Shown: positions 1 to 5,028 of the stretch, one piece after another | Position numbering within the stretch: position 1 is the first letter of the stretch | Layout: the number at the start of each line of letters is the position of its first letter | Assembly: GCA_022709485.1 (NCBI GenBank) | Contig: JAKLIS010000133.1 | Span: 1 to 5,028 of the forward strand | Direction of reading: 5' to 3' | Source: Elusimicrobiota bacterium | GTDB lineage: Bacteria; Elusimicrobiota; Elusimicrobia; F11 | DNA: 5,028 bases | Program-made: the position numbers and the translations under genes | The notes under the pieces: generated by a model | What the model saw: the letters and a program-made list of their open reading frames with translations, nothing else | Databases searched by the model: none | What the model was told of the DNA's origin: nothing

Positions 1-145
1 AGGACGGTCGGGCGTTCGGGTAATCTCCCCAAAGTGGCGCTGTTTGGGTGGAATGGACCATCGTTTTGCCGCCATTTTCTTCAGTGCAAGAGGCAAAAAA
101 GAGCGGGAAAATCAGAAAAAGGGACCAGAGAGTGAGGGCGCGCAT
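1..145 (-). CDS. Putative lipoprotein, N-terminal 48 residues (runs off window)
   Basis: Partial gene; the 3' part lies beyond base 1. From the ATG at 145-143 the frame stays open for 48 codons to the window edge. It begins MRALTLWSLFLIFPLFFASC, a short basic start, a hydrophobic stretch at residues 4-17, and a lipobox-like F-A-S-C with the cysteine at residue 20. T-E-E-N-G-G-K follows, so this reads as a type II (lipoprotein) signal peptide with Cys20 as the predicted lipidated residue. The -3 position is Phe rather than the usual Leu, which is slightly atypical. A GGAG Shine-Dalgarno sits 9 bases upstream. The gene starts 18 bases after the greA stop, so it is probably in the same transcript. 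Mature residues 21-48 match no family I recognise, and the function is unknown. Asp at +2, the classic inner-membrane retention signal, is absent (Thr instead), so outer-membrane anchoring is possible. Confidence 0.75.
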   Translation of the reverse strand, partial: MRALTLWSLFLIFPLFFASCTEENGGKTMVHSTQTAPLWGDYPNARPS

Positions 146-154
146 ATTTATTAA

Positions 155-158
155 CTCC
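155..158 (-). promoter_or_regulatory. Ribosome binding site of the lipoprotein gene
   Basis: GGAG on the minus strand, 9 bases before the ATG at 145. It lies in the 18-base gap after greA. It decides the start of the otherwise easily missed edge gene. Confidence 0.65.
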
Positions 159-163
159 ATTAA

Positions 164-637
164 TTATAAGGAAGGTTCCACTGACAGGATTTTGAACTTT
201 GACTTTCCTCCAGGAAGGTTGATTTCCACCACATCTTCTTTTTTGTGGCCCAAAAGTCCCTGAGCGATGGGTGCATGAACGGAAATTTTACCCGAGACAG
301 GATCGGATTCTTCACCGCCCACAAGCGTATACTCATATGTTTCTTGATCCGACATGTCCTGTATCGTCACTTTCATTCCGATGATGACTTCGCCTTTAGG
401 CAAATTCATATCGTCAATGATATTGGCGCCGGCCAATCGATCCTGGATCTCTCCCATCCGGCGAATCACCTCGCTTTGTTTCTCCCGGGCATATTGATAG
501 CCGGCATTTTCGCGCAAATCCCCCTGCTCACGCGCTTCGCCGATCTCTTTGGAAAGTTCCTGTTTTGTTTTGGCCAAGGTTTCCAGTTCTTTCACTAATT
601 TTTCATAGCCGGCTCGGGACATGTAGGTGTCTGACAT
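164..637 (-). CDS. greA: Transcription elongation factor GreA
   Basis: A 157-residue cytoplasmic protein of normal GreA length (E. coli GreA is 158). The family binds the secondary channel of RNA polymerase and stimulates cleavage of backtracked RNA, freeing stalled complexes. Residues 1-75 fit the N-terminal antiparallel coiled coil. Its tip carries G-D-L-R-E-N-A at 39-45, so the acidic tip pair is kept (Asp40 and Glu43, matching Asp41 and Glu44 of E. coli). The usual Glu of the NAEY motif is Gly here (N-A-G-Y). Residues 80-157 form the C-terminal FKBP-like domain, with the typical H-A-P-I-A-Q-G-L-L-G at 121-130 and an L-P-G-G turn. The start directly abuts the stop of the DUF255 gene, with AAGGA inside that gene's last codons, so the two are probably translationally coupled. 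GreA rather than GreB is supported by the NAEY-like tip and by length. Confidence 0.96.
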   Translation of the reverse strand: MSDTYMSRAGYEKLVKELETLAKTKQELSKEIGEAREQGDLRENAGYQYAREKQSEVIRRMGEIQDRLAGANIIDDMNLPKGEVIIGMKVTIQDMSDQETYEYTLVGGEESDPVSGKISVHAPIAQGLLGHKKEDVVEINLPGGKSKFKILSVEPSL

Positions 638-2767
638 CTAATTTTTCCTTTTGGGTGACAAGAGCCTCGTTACTTCGGACGGCTCCTGCACGGGTTTTTC
701 GCATGTGAAATTTTTACAAACAAAAACGGTGGCCTTGCCTTCCGGCCCACGCATATTTTCAATAAAGGGGACGATTCTAGCAAGTTTCTTTTGGCTGTCA
801 CCCGGACTCACCGGAACAATTAAGTGAGATCCCAGAAAGCGGTCAAATACCGATTCAGTCATTGACCTGGTTTCTTCTCGATCGAGCTCTCCCCAAATGA
901 CAATTTGCGTTTCGCCCTTGTAAAGAAAGTCCATCGCCAAAAGCATGGTTGTTAAGGCGGTCGGATAATGAGAGAGCAGGTTTGAAAATCTCCCAATGGT
1001 TTTTTCTGCCGCCATGAGGAAGTCTTCCCGGTCCATTAGCCGGCTTAATTTGAGTCCATTTAAAGCCGCCGCCGAATTACCGGAGGGGATAACGCCGTCG
1101 GAATCCTCCTGCATCCGGATGAGGAGGTCCGGATGATGAAGCGTCATGAAATATCCCCCATGTTTGTTGTCTAAGAATAGTTCGTTATGGAGTTCATGCA
1201 AGGACGCAGCCCATTCCAGCCATTCCGTTTGGCCGCTCACCTGGAAAAGATCAATGAGTCCCGCCGCAAGAAAGGCGAAATCGGACTGGTGAGCCAATAT
1301 TTTTCGTTCTCCGCCTTTCCACCGGCGGTAAAGTTTTTGGGCTGCCGGGTCGAAAAGATTTTGCCGAATGAATGTTGCCGCTTTAACGGCCAGGTCGAGA
1401 TAGGTCGGCTCTCGAAGAGCTCCCGCCGCTTTAGACAAGGCGGAAATTATAAGGCCGTTCCAACCCGTGAGAATTTTATCGTCCAATGAAGGGCGCGGAC
1501 GGGCGGCCCGAGCCTTGAAAATTTTCTTTTTAGCCAAAGCTATCAGACCTTCAATTTTTTCAGGGGGCAACTTGAACTCCGCGGCCAAGTTTTCGATGGA
1601 TTTTGCGCGGAAAAGGACATTGTTTCCCCGGTCCCCGGATTCCGGGTCAAAAAAGTTTCCAAGCGGCGTCACTCCAAACCGTCGAATGAATACTTCTCCC
1701 TCCGGACCCTTCAGAATGCTTTTAATTTCGTCAAACGTCCAAACATAAAAAGCGCCTTCTTTTCCATCCGAATCGGCGTCTTCACCCGTATAAAACCCGC
1801 CTTCAATGTGGGTTAGAGTTGTGCGCACATAATTTGCCGTTTCCCGTATGATGGCTTCGTAAAGCGGATTATGGGTAATTTGATAAAGAGAGGCGCAGAT
1901 GTCGAGAAGCTGGGCATTGTCGTAAAGCATCTTCTCAAAATGGGGGATGAGCCATTTGGTGTCGGTGGAATATCGGGCGAATCCTCCGCCAACTTGGTCA
2001 TAAATTCCACCCTTGATCATATTTTTTAAAGTGAATTCCACCATCTCAAGCGCAACGGGTTCATTGAACTGCTTCTGATAATGAAGAAGAAAATTGAGGT
2101 AAGTGGGCATGGGAAATTTCGGAGCCCCGCCAAACCCGCCGTTTTTTGGATCGAAATTGGCGGCCAAATCTTGGAAGGTCTGCTTGGCGGTCAAATCAAA
2201 ATTCGGAACGGGAGAGTTTTCGAATTTAAAACTCGCGGTATCGCGAATGGCGGCCAGAATTTCATCGGCTGATTTAAACACTTTCTCGTTTTTGTTTTTC
2301 CAGTTTTGGGTGATGATCCTCAAAACGGTCCGAAAACCGGGGAACCCCGGCCGGTCCTCGGGGGAGAAATAGGTTCCGCCAAAAAAAGGCTTCAAGGAAG
2401 GGGTCAAAAAAACAGAAAGCGGCCACCCTCCTTGCCCGGTCATGATTTGGACGGCTTGCATATAGATGGAATCCAAATCCGGCCTCTCTTCACGATCCAC
2501 TTTGATATTAACGAAGTGTGAATTCATGAACTCAGCAATTTCCACGTCCTCAAAAGACTCCCGTTCCATGACATGACACCAATGACAGGTGGAATATCCA
2601 ATGGAGAGAAAAATGGGTCGGTTCAAAATGTGAGCTTGCTCGAAAGCTTCCTCTCCCCAGGGAAACCAGTTCACCGGATTGAAGGCATGCTGAAGAAGAT
2701 ACGGGCTTTTCTCTTTGATGAGCCTATTCGGAACCCGATTGTGAAGGATGGTGTTTTGATCTTTCAT
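638..2767 (-). CDS. Thioredoxin-fold / six-hairpin protein, DUF255 (YyaL/SPATA20 family)
   Basis: Full-length, 709 residues from the ATG at 2767. The N-terminal thioredoxin-like domain opens with the family signature [14 protein letters not shown] at 14-27. It has a redox-type C-H-W-C at 61-64, D-R-E-E-R-P-D at 91-97 and the G-G-W-P cis-proline loop at 113-116. The rest resembles an alpha/alpha six-hairpin glycosidase-like barrel: G-G-F-G-G-A-P-K-F at 210-218, H-F-E-K-M-L-Y-D-N at 276-284, G-E-D-A-D-S at 328-333, T-G-W-N-G at 434-438, and P-S-G-N-S near 561-565. The end carries the common V-C-K-N-F-T-C. The family is widespread, but its substrate is not established; a redox or carbohydrate-related role is only suggested by the folds. 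No signal peptide follows this start, so it is probably cytoplasmic. The frame is open up to 2965. A start at 2830 (730 residues) has AAGG 9 bases upstream, while 2767 has no clear ribosome site; I prefer 2767 for the family's short leader. It is followed immediately by greA. Confidence 0.93.
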   Translation of the reverse strand: MKDQNTILHNRVPNRLIKEKSPYLLQHAFNPVNWFPWGEEAFEQAHILNRPIFLSIGYSTCHWCHVMERESFEDVEIAEFMNSHFVNIKVDREERPDLDSIYMQAVQIMTGQGGWPLSVFLTPSLKPFFGGTYFSPEDRPGFPGFRTVLRIITQNWKNKNEKVFKSADEILAAIRDTASFKFENSPVPNFDLTAKQTFQDLAANFDPKNGGFGGAPKFPMPTYLNFLLHYQKQFNEPVALEMVEFTLKNMIKGGIYDQVGGGFARYSTDTKWLIPHFEKMLYDNAQLLDICASLYQITHNPLYEAIIRETANYVRTTLTHIEGGFYTGEDADSDGKEGAFYVWTFDEIKSILKGPEGEVFIRRFGVTPLGNFFDPESGDRGNNVLFRAKSIENLAAEFKLPPEKIEGLIALAKKKIFKARAARPRPSLDDKILTGWNGLIISALSKAAGALREPTYLDLAVKAATFIRQNLFDPAAQKLYRRWKGGERKILAHQSDFAFLAAGLIDLFQVSGQTEWLEWAASLHELHNELFLDNKHGGYFMTLHHPDLLIRMQEDSDGVIPSGNSAAALNGLKLSRLMDREDFLMAAEKTIGRFSNLLSHYPTALTTMLLAMDFLYKGETQIVIWGELDREETRSMTESVFDRFLGSHLIVPVSPGDSQKKLARIVPFIENMRGPEGKATVFVCKNFTCEKPVQEPSEVTRLLSPKRKN
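646..650 (-). promoter_or_regulatory. greA ribosome binding site inside the upstream gene
   Basis: AAGGA on the minus strand, 8 bases before the greA ATG (637). It is made from the Lys-Arg-Lys codons at the extreme end of the DUF255 gene, and the TAG stop (640-638) directly touches the ATG. A ribosome finishing the first gene ends on the greA start region. Confidence 0.7.
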
Positions 2768-2847
2768 ATAGCCAATTTGTAAGAGGAAGAGGGTCACCAC
2801 ATCCGGAACGGGCCGTCCGGAGAGAACCATAGAAATATGCCTTAGAG

Positions 2848-2973
2848 TGTAAACTATGTGCCCGGAATAGTCTGTAAAGGACCGTTGAAAGAACGGTCCC
2901 GTCGATAATGCTAAAGAATAATAGAAACGGGATGTGCCCAGTATATATATAAAACTACCATACATCGTTTACA
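2848..2973. repeat. 126-base segment bounded by inverted TGTAAAC-type ends
   Basis: The left end TGTAAACTATGT (2848-2859) and the reverse complement of the right end ACATCGTTTACA (2962-2973) match at 11 of 12 bases. Inside there is a direct repeat ATGTGCCC (2856-2863 and 2932-2939), a second CTGTAAAG at 2872-2879, a perfect hairpin (2879-2899) and an alternating TA run at 2942-2950. TGT...ACA ends are typical of the IS481 family. The segment could be the compound left end of the adjacent insertion sequence, or a separate MITE-like element beside it. No target duplication flanks it. A minus-strand frame runs through it into the DUF255 gene, but I regard that as fortuitous. Confidence 0.6.
2879..2899. 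repeat. Perfect 8-bp hairpin in the left flank of the transposase
   Basis: Arms GGACCGTT (2879-2886) and AACGGTCC (2892-2899) pair perfectly around the 5-base loop GAAAG. Read on the minus strand it is followed by only a short T run (CCTTTACAG), so it is at best a weak terminator against transcription towards the DUF255 gene. No T run follows on the plus strand. It may instead be part of a transposase recognition region. Confidence 0.6.
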
Positions 2974-3013
2974 CATTGGCTAAACTAAGAAATTTCAGGA
3001 GGGAAAGCCAATG
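2974..3013 (+). promoter_or_regulatory. Stem-loop enclosing the transposase ribosome site and start codon
   Basis: CATTGGCT (2974-2981) and AGCCAATG (3006-3013) are perfect reverse complements. The second arm ends with the transposase ATG (3011-3013). The 24-base loop contains the strong Shine-Dalgarno AGGAGG (2997-3002), 8 bases before the ATG. In an RNA that starts upstream of 2974 the start codon would be paired. In an RNA starting inside the first arm it would be free. This resembles the known way IS10 and IS50 shield transposase from read-through transcription; applying it here is inference. The same bases could instead be a DNA-level transposase binding palindrome. Confidence 0.5.
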
Positions 3014-3928
3014 CATTTAACGGCCCATCATATTAAACGACGATTAGCTTGGTTTCAATATCCGGAGAATTCTTCCGTTTCAAAATCATGTCGCCATTTC
3101 GGAATTAGCAGACCTTGTTATTACAAGTGGCATAAACGATATCTAAAATTCGGAGAAGATGGGTTCGTTGATCGGTCTCGTAAACCACATATTTCTCGCA
3201 ATGAAACCCCACGTGAAATTGTTGAAAAGATTCTCTACCTAAGAAGGAATTATCATCAAGGGCCAACAAAAATAAAGATGTATTTAGCTCGTTATCATGG
3301 AATTAAAGCCACAACATGCACAATATGGCGCATCTTGCGCAAAAATGGGATTGGTCGCCTTCCCATGAACATGCGCTACCAACGATATCCTAAACGGTAC
3401 ATTCGGTACGAGAAAGTTAATCCCGGCGAGCAACTTCAGATTGATGTGAAATTCTTGGCCCCCATTGAAGGTCAATCTCGGAGATATTACCAGTACACCG
3501 CTGTTGACCATTGTACTCGGATGCGCATATTGAAGAAATATCAACGGAATAATCAGCAAAGCGCTATCGATTTTGTTGATTATGTCCTCTCAAGGTTACC
3601 TTTTCCCATCAAAATGATTCAAACCGACAATGGATCTGAATTTCAGCAAGAATTTCATTGGCATGTGACGGATAAAAATATCCAACACCGATATATCCGC
3701 CCAAGAAGTCCCTACTTAAATGGAAAAGTTGAACGATCCCACAGAATCGACCAGGAAGAATTCTATAGCCAGCTAAAGGGAGTTGTGGTGTCAACAGCTG
3801 AGGACTTCAATGCGCGGCTGGAAAAATGGGAACGGTTCTATAACTACGAACGCCCTCACGGGGCAATGGATGGACAAACGCCTTATGAAAAATTTCGGTC
3901 AAAACTTCAGGAGGGTTGTAATCCATGA
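3011..3928 (+). CDS. IS481-family DDE transposase
   Basis: A 305-residue, apparently intact integrase-core transposase that cuts and joins the ends of its own element. Residues 1-60 form the helix-turn-helix DNA-binding part (S-V-S-K-S-C-R-H-F-G-I-S-R-P, 22-35), with a basic R-S-R-K-P linker at 55-59. A second HTH-like part spans 62-115. The RNase H-like core follows with catalytic candidates Asp145 (Q-I-D-V-K-F), Asp206 (Q-T-D-N-G-S-E-F) and Glu241 (N-G-K-V-E-R-S-H-R). There are 34 residues between the second Asp and the Glu, where 35 is usual for IS3/IS481. It ends with the expected Y-N-Y-E-R-P-H-G and T-P-Y-E-K-F. The single full-length frame without frameshifting favours IS481 over IS3. 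An AGGAGG lies 8 bases before the ATG. It is the only plus-strand gene here and is AT-richer than its neighbours, as expected for recent arrival. Confidence 0.95.
   Translation: MHLTAHHIKRRLAWFQYPENSSVSKSCRHFGISRPCYYKWHKRYLKFGEDGFVDRSRKPHISRNETPREIVEKILYLRRNYHQGPTKIKMYLARYHGIKATTCTIWRILRKNGIGRLPMNMRYQRYPKRYIRYEKVNPGEQLQIDVKFLAPIEGQSRRYYQYTAVDHCTRMRILKKYQRNNQQSAIDFVDYVLSRLPFPIKMIQTDNGSEFQQEFHWHVTDKNIQHRYIRPRSPYLNGKVERSHRIDQEEFYSQLKGVVVSTAEDFNARLEKWERFYNYERPHGAMDGQTPYEKFRSKLQEGCNP
3906..3915 (+). repeat. Second copy of TTCAGGAGGG at the transposase 3' end
   Basis: TTCAGGAGGG occurs at 2994-3003, as the transposase ribosome site, and again here inside the last codons. Ten bases after this AGGAGG an ATG (3925-3927) overlaps the transposase stop as ATGA. 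The frame it opens runs 49 codons across the element end into antisense of the CDF gene (3925-4074) and encodes nothing recognisable. The repeat is exact, but a function is only a guess. Confidence 0.45.
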
Positions 3929-3937
3929 CTTGCCAAC

Positions 3938-4171
3938 CTACACGGCGAGAATTTCAGCACGGTGATAACCAAAGGTGCGGGTTTCTGTTCGAGGCCGTAA
4001 AGAAAGTTTGTGGGCGAAGAGGCTTATCAATAACGCAAAAGCGTCCCGTAAATGATGGAGGGCGTCCGAAATGAGGGCCAAACTTCCAGACCAAAAACCC
4101 GCCCCCGCCACGACAATGGCGACGAACAGATTGAGTCCAATGGACAATGTTAGTCTTGAACCTCGATTCAT
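3938..4171 (-). pseudogene. Cation diffusion facilitator (CDF) efflux protein, truncated by insertion sequence
   Basis: Only the first 77 codons of a gene of normally about 300 remain. CDF proteins are inner-membrane antiporters that export Zn, Co, Cd, Fe or Mn ions in exchange for protons. The remaining part shows a first membrane helix (about 7-27), then W-S-G-S-L-A-L-I-S-D-A-L-H-H-L-R-D with the metal-binding H-x-x-x-D at His39/Asp43, and a second helix. It ends with R-T-F-G-Y-H-R-A-E-I-L-A-V, the conserved stretch that leads into the third helix. Right there the frame hits TAG (3940-3938), supplied by the end of the insertion sequence. Helices 3-6 and the C-terminal domain are lost, so the product cannot transport. 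The start ATG has AAGGA 11 bases upstream. It follows the OB-fold pair by 59 bases on the same strand, suggesting a former operon. HxxxD rather than DxxxD points to the CzcD/ZitB-like, zinc-type group (inference). Confidence 0.9.
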
Positions 4172-4198
4172 AACATCATTATTCCTTTAGCGAAGGGG

Positions 4199-4217
4199 GT
4201 TTTGGCTGCGCCAAAAC
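4199..4217. repeat. 8-bp hairpin between the OB-fold gene and the CDF gene
   Basis: GTTTTGGC (4199-4206) and GCCAAAAC (4210-4217) pair perfectly around a 3-base loop. It lies in the 59-base gap after the stop of the OB-fold gene at 4231. Neither strand has a T run after the stem, so it is not a canonical Rho-independent terminator. It could attenuate or stabilise the message before the CDF gene. Confidence 0.45.
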
Positions 4218-4230
4218 AGCGTTAAAAGGG

Positions 4231-4713
4231 TTAGGGCGCGTCTGCCGATGATTTCTTTTTCCAGGCAATCCAAGCGGGGTAGCCCTCTGTCCCGCGCAGT
4301 TGCAGGGCCTCTTCTCCCTTAACAATCTCGATCGCCATAACGGCGGAACCGTCTCCAAATAAAATTCGCGCGCCTTTGACCGTCACATGATCGCCGCGCT
4401 GAATTCGAAAATCTTGATGGTTGACATACCATGACGGCCCCAAGTGAATGTCGACAACTTCTCGGGTCGTTTGCAAAAGAAGATAAACTCCGTCGTGCAT
4501 GCCATCAAAAGGGCAAAACGTGCGGACTTTTGTCACCTTCCCTTCAAAAGTTTGAAAGAGCCCTTCTTTTAATAATTTGTTGTACCGGCTATCGAGGCCC
4601 CAGCCGCCGCTTGATGCAGGAACTTTCTTAAGCGAATTCGCCTTGGTTGGTTCGGCGTGACCCACTCCTAACGGAAATGCCAGGATAATGCATATCAATA
4701 AATTTTTTCTCAT
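4231..4713 (-). CDS. Secreted small OB-fold-like protein, paralogue of its upstream neighbour
   Basis: A complete 160-residue protein. Residues 1-20 form a Sec signal peptide: basic M-R-K-N, hydrophobic core L-L-I-C-I-I-L-A-F, and likely cleavage after G-V-G-H-A. It is therefore probably periplasmic. Residues 50-150 read as a small beta-barrel: F-E-G-K-V-T-K-V at 56-63, G-V-Y-L-L-L-Q-T at 75-82, H-L-G-P-S-W-Y-V at 90-97, then R-G-D-H-V-T-V-K-G-A at 106-115, ending L-R-G-T-E-G-Y-P-A-W. This pattern suggests an OB-fold resembling YgiW/DUF5666-like proteins, but I infer the fold from pattern only, and the ligand is unknown. The same order of motifs occurs in the gene immediately upstream, whose stop is 2 bases before this ATG, so they are coupled duplicates. 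Its own ribosome site is weak (GGGGA, 9 bases upstream). A truncated CDF metal exporter follows, hinting at a periplasmic metal-related role. One cysteine (Cys67, F-C-P-F-D) is left after signal removal. Confidence 0.8.
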   Translation of the reverse strand: MRKNLLICIILAFPLGVGHAEPTKANSLKKVPASSGGWGLDSRYNKLLKEGLFQTFEGKVTKVRTFCPFDGMHDGVYLLLQTTREVVDIHLGPSWYVNHQDFRIQRGDHVTVKGARILFGDGSAVMAIEIVKGEEALQLRGTEGYPAWIAWKKKSSADAP

Positions 4714-4715
4714 AC

Positions 4716-5028
4716 TTACTCATCCCCGGTTTTCTTCCATCCATCCCATACTGGAATCCCATTTTTATCGCGCAACCTTAAAACATAATTTCCTTTCTTA
4801 ATTTCTTCTGCGATAAGTGTTAATTCATTTCCGTTATATTGCCTCTCACCTCTAACCTCAACTGCATCGCCAACGTGAATCATCATTTGTTGGCTGTCGA
4901 AATACCACGCTGGCCCCGCATCCACTGGATATTGAGTCTGCTTAACCTTTATAATGAGATAGACTCGGCCACGTTGAGGATCGGCCCCCGCCGTTTTATA
5001 AGCGCGGATCACAGTCCCCTTGACGGTG
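4716..5028 (-). CDS. Small OB-fold-like protein, C-terminal part (start beyond window)
   Basis: The 5' end lies outside the window. The frame stays open to base 5028 as T-V-K-G-T-V-I-R-A-Y-K, which aligns with F-E-G-K-V-T-K-V of the neighbour. An in-frame GTG at 5012 is therefore internal, not the start. Shared motifs in order are G-R-V-Y-L-I-I-K (against G-V-Y-L-L-L-Q), D-A-G-P-A-W-Y-F (against H-L-G-P-S-W-Y-V), V-G-D-A-V-E-V-R-G, E-E-I-K-K-G-N-Y, and L-R-D-K-N-G-I-P-V-W-D-G-W-K-K. This is a tandem paralogue with clear divergence. It is somewhat AT-richer than the second copy. A signal peptide is expected by analogy but not seen here. The stop TAA (4718-4716) is 2 bases before the next ATG. 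Function unknown; a secreted ligand-binding OB-fold is the best inference. Confidence 0.75.
   Translation of the reverse strand, partial: TVKGTVIRAYKTAGADPQRGRVYLIIKVKQTQYPVDAGPAWYFDSQQMMIHVGDAVEVRGERQYNGNELTLIAEEIKKGNYVLRLRDKNGIPVWDGWKKTGDE

Larger units (their letters stand above)
2848..3942 (+). mobile_element. IS481-family insertion sequence (left boundary uncertain)
   Basis: The intact transposase is flanked by short non-coding ends. The right boundary is supported by two facts: the CDF gene frame is broken at 3940, and the sequence there ends in TACA at 3939-3942, the expected IS481-type terminus, only 14 bases after the transposase stop. The left boundary is set at the TGTAAAC at 2848, giving about 1,095 bases, a normal IS481 length. 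The two ends agree only over TGTA followed by two purines, so they are not convincing terminal repeats. The alternative is a left end near 2974, where TTGGC-A resembles the right end (TTGGC-A, read inward), giving about 970 bases. No target-site duplication is visible under either model. The DNA is more AT-rich than the native genes. Element presence is near certain; the exact ends are not. Confidence 0.6.

Noticed and set aside
1..60. Possible tRNA arm (GTTCGGGTAATC) on the plus strand
   Set aside because: No D-arm, anticodon arm or acceptor stem can be assembled around it, and the minus strand reads as the lipoprotein gene.
245..598. Plus-strand open frame of 117 codons
   Set aside because: It is antisense to greA, whose protein is unmistakable, and it has no recognisable motifs.
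1813..2010. 65-codon minus-strand frame inside the DUF255 gene
   Set aside because: It is a shadow of the long conserved frame, and its sequence resembles no known protein.
2885..2911. Plus-strand promoter TTGAAA ... GATAAT for the transposase
   Set aside because: The spacing is about 13 bases, too short for a standard promoter, and the TTGAAA lies inside the hairpin.
2766..2965. Extra N-terminal 66 residues of the DUF255 frame
   Set aside because: They come largely from the inverted-repeat mobile segment, show no family similarity, and the ATG at 2965 has no ribosome site. Only the part from 2830 is a realistic alternative.
2971..3942. Terminal inverted repeats based on TTGGC-A at both transposase flanks
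   Set aside because: Only about 9 of 18 positions agree, too weak to call; kept only as an alternative left boundary.
4199..4217. Rho-independent terminator before the CDF gene
   Set aside because: The stem is good but neither strand has a T run after it, so it is listed only as a hairpin.
5010..5012. GTG as the start of the right-edge gene
   Set aside because: The open frame and similarity to the neighbouring paralogue continue upstream to the window edge, so the GTG is an internal Val codon.

Overview
The window looks like chromosomal DNA from a Gram-negative (diderm) bacterium of middling base composition. Sampled lines of the native genes are around 50% G+C, and the transposase gene is around 40%. 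Evidence for a diderm is indirect: a lipoprotein with a lipobox, a periplasmic-type signal peptide, and small secreted OB-fold proteins beside a cation-efflux gene. I cannot place it at phylum level; a Nitrospirota- or Deltaproteobacteria-like lineage would fit, but that is a guess. All native genes lie on the minus strand. The only plus-strand gene is a transposase.

Left block (1-2767, minus strand): a three-gene cluster packed like an operon. A full-length thioredoxin-fold/six-hairpin protein (DUF255, the YyaL/SPATA20 family) is followed with no gap by greA; the stop codon and the greA ATG touch. After 18 bases comes a lipoprotein gene that runs off the window at base 1. The lipoprotein start is only visible by reading the edge sequence.

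Middle block (about 2848-3942): an IS481-type insertion sequence with an intact 305-residue DDE transposase on the plus strand. Its upstream region is unusually structured. A 126-base segment is bounded by inverted TGTAAAC-type ends and holds a perfect hairpin. It is followed by a stem-loop that puts the transposase start codon in the stem and its Shine-Dalgarno sequence in the loop. The left boundary of the element is uncertain.

Right block (3938-5028, minus strand): two adjacent, coupled, mutually similar secreted OB-fold-like proteins, the upstream one cut by the window end. They are followed by a cation diffusion facilitator (CDF) gene that is broken after 77 codons exactly where the insertion sequence begins. 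The rest of the CDF gene is not on the other side of the element, and no target duplication is visible. A simple insertion therefore does not explain the layout; a deletion or recombination between element copies is more likely.

I see no RNA gene, CRISPR array or origin. Apart from the insertion sequence and its left flank, there is no gene-free stretch longer than 300 bases. I did not find a new defence or biosynthetic system. The items worth attention are the architecture of the element ends, the occluded start codon, the rearranged junction, and the paired OB-fold proteins linked to a metal exporter.
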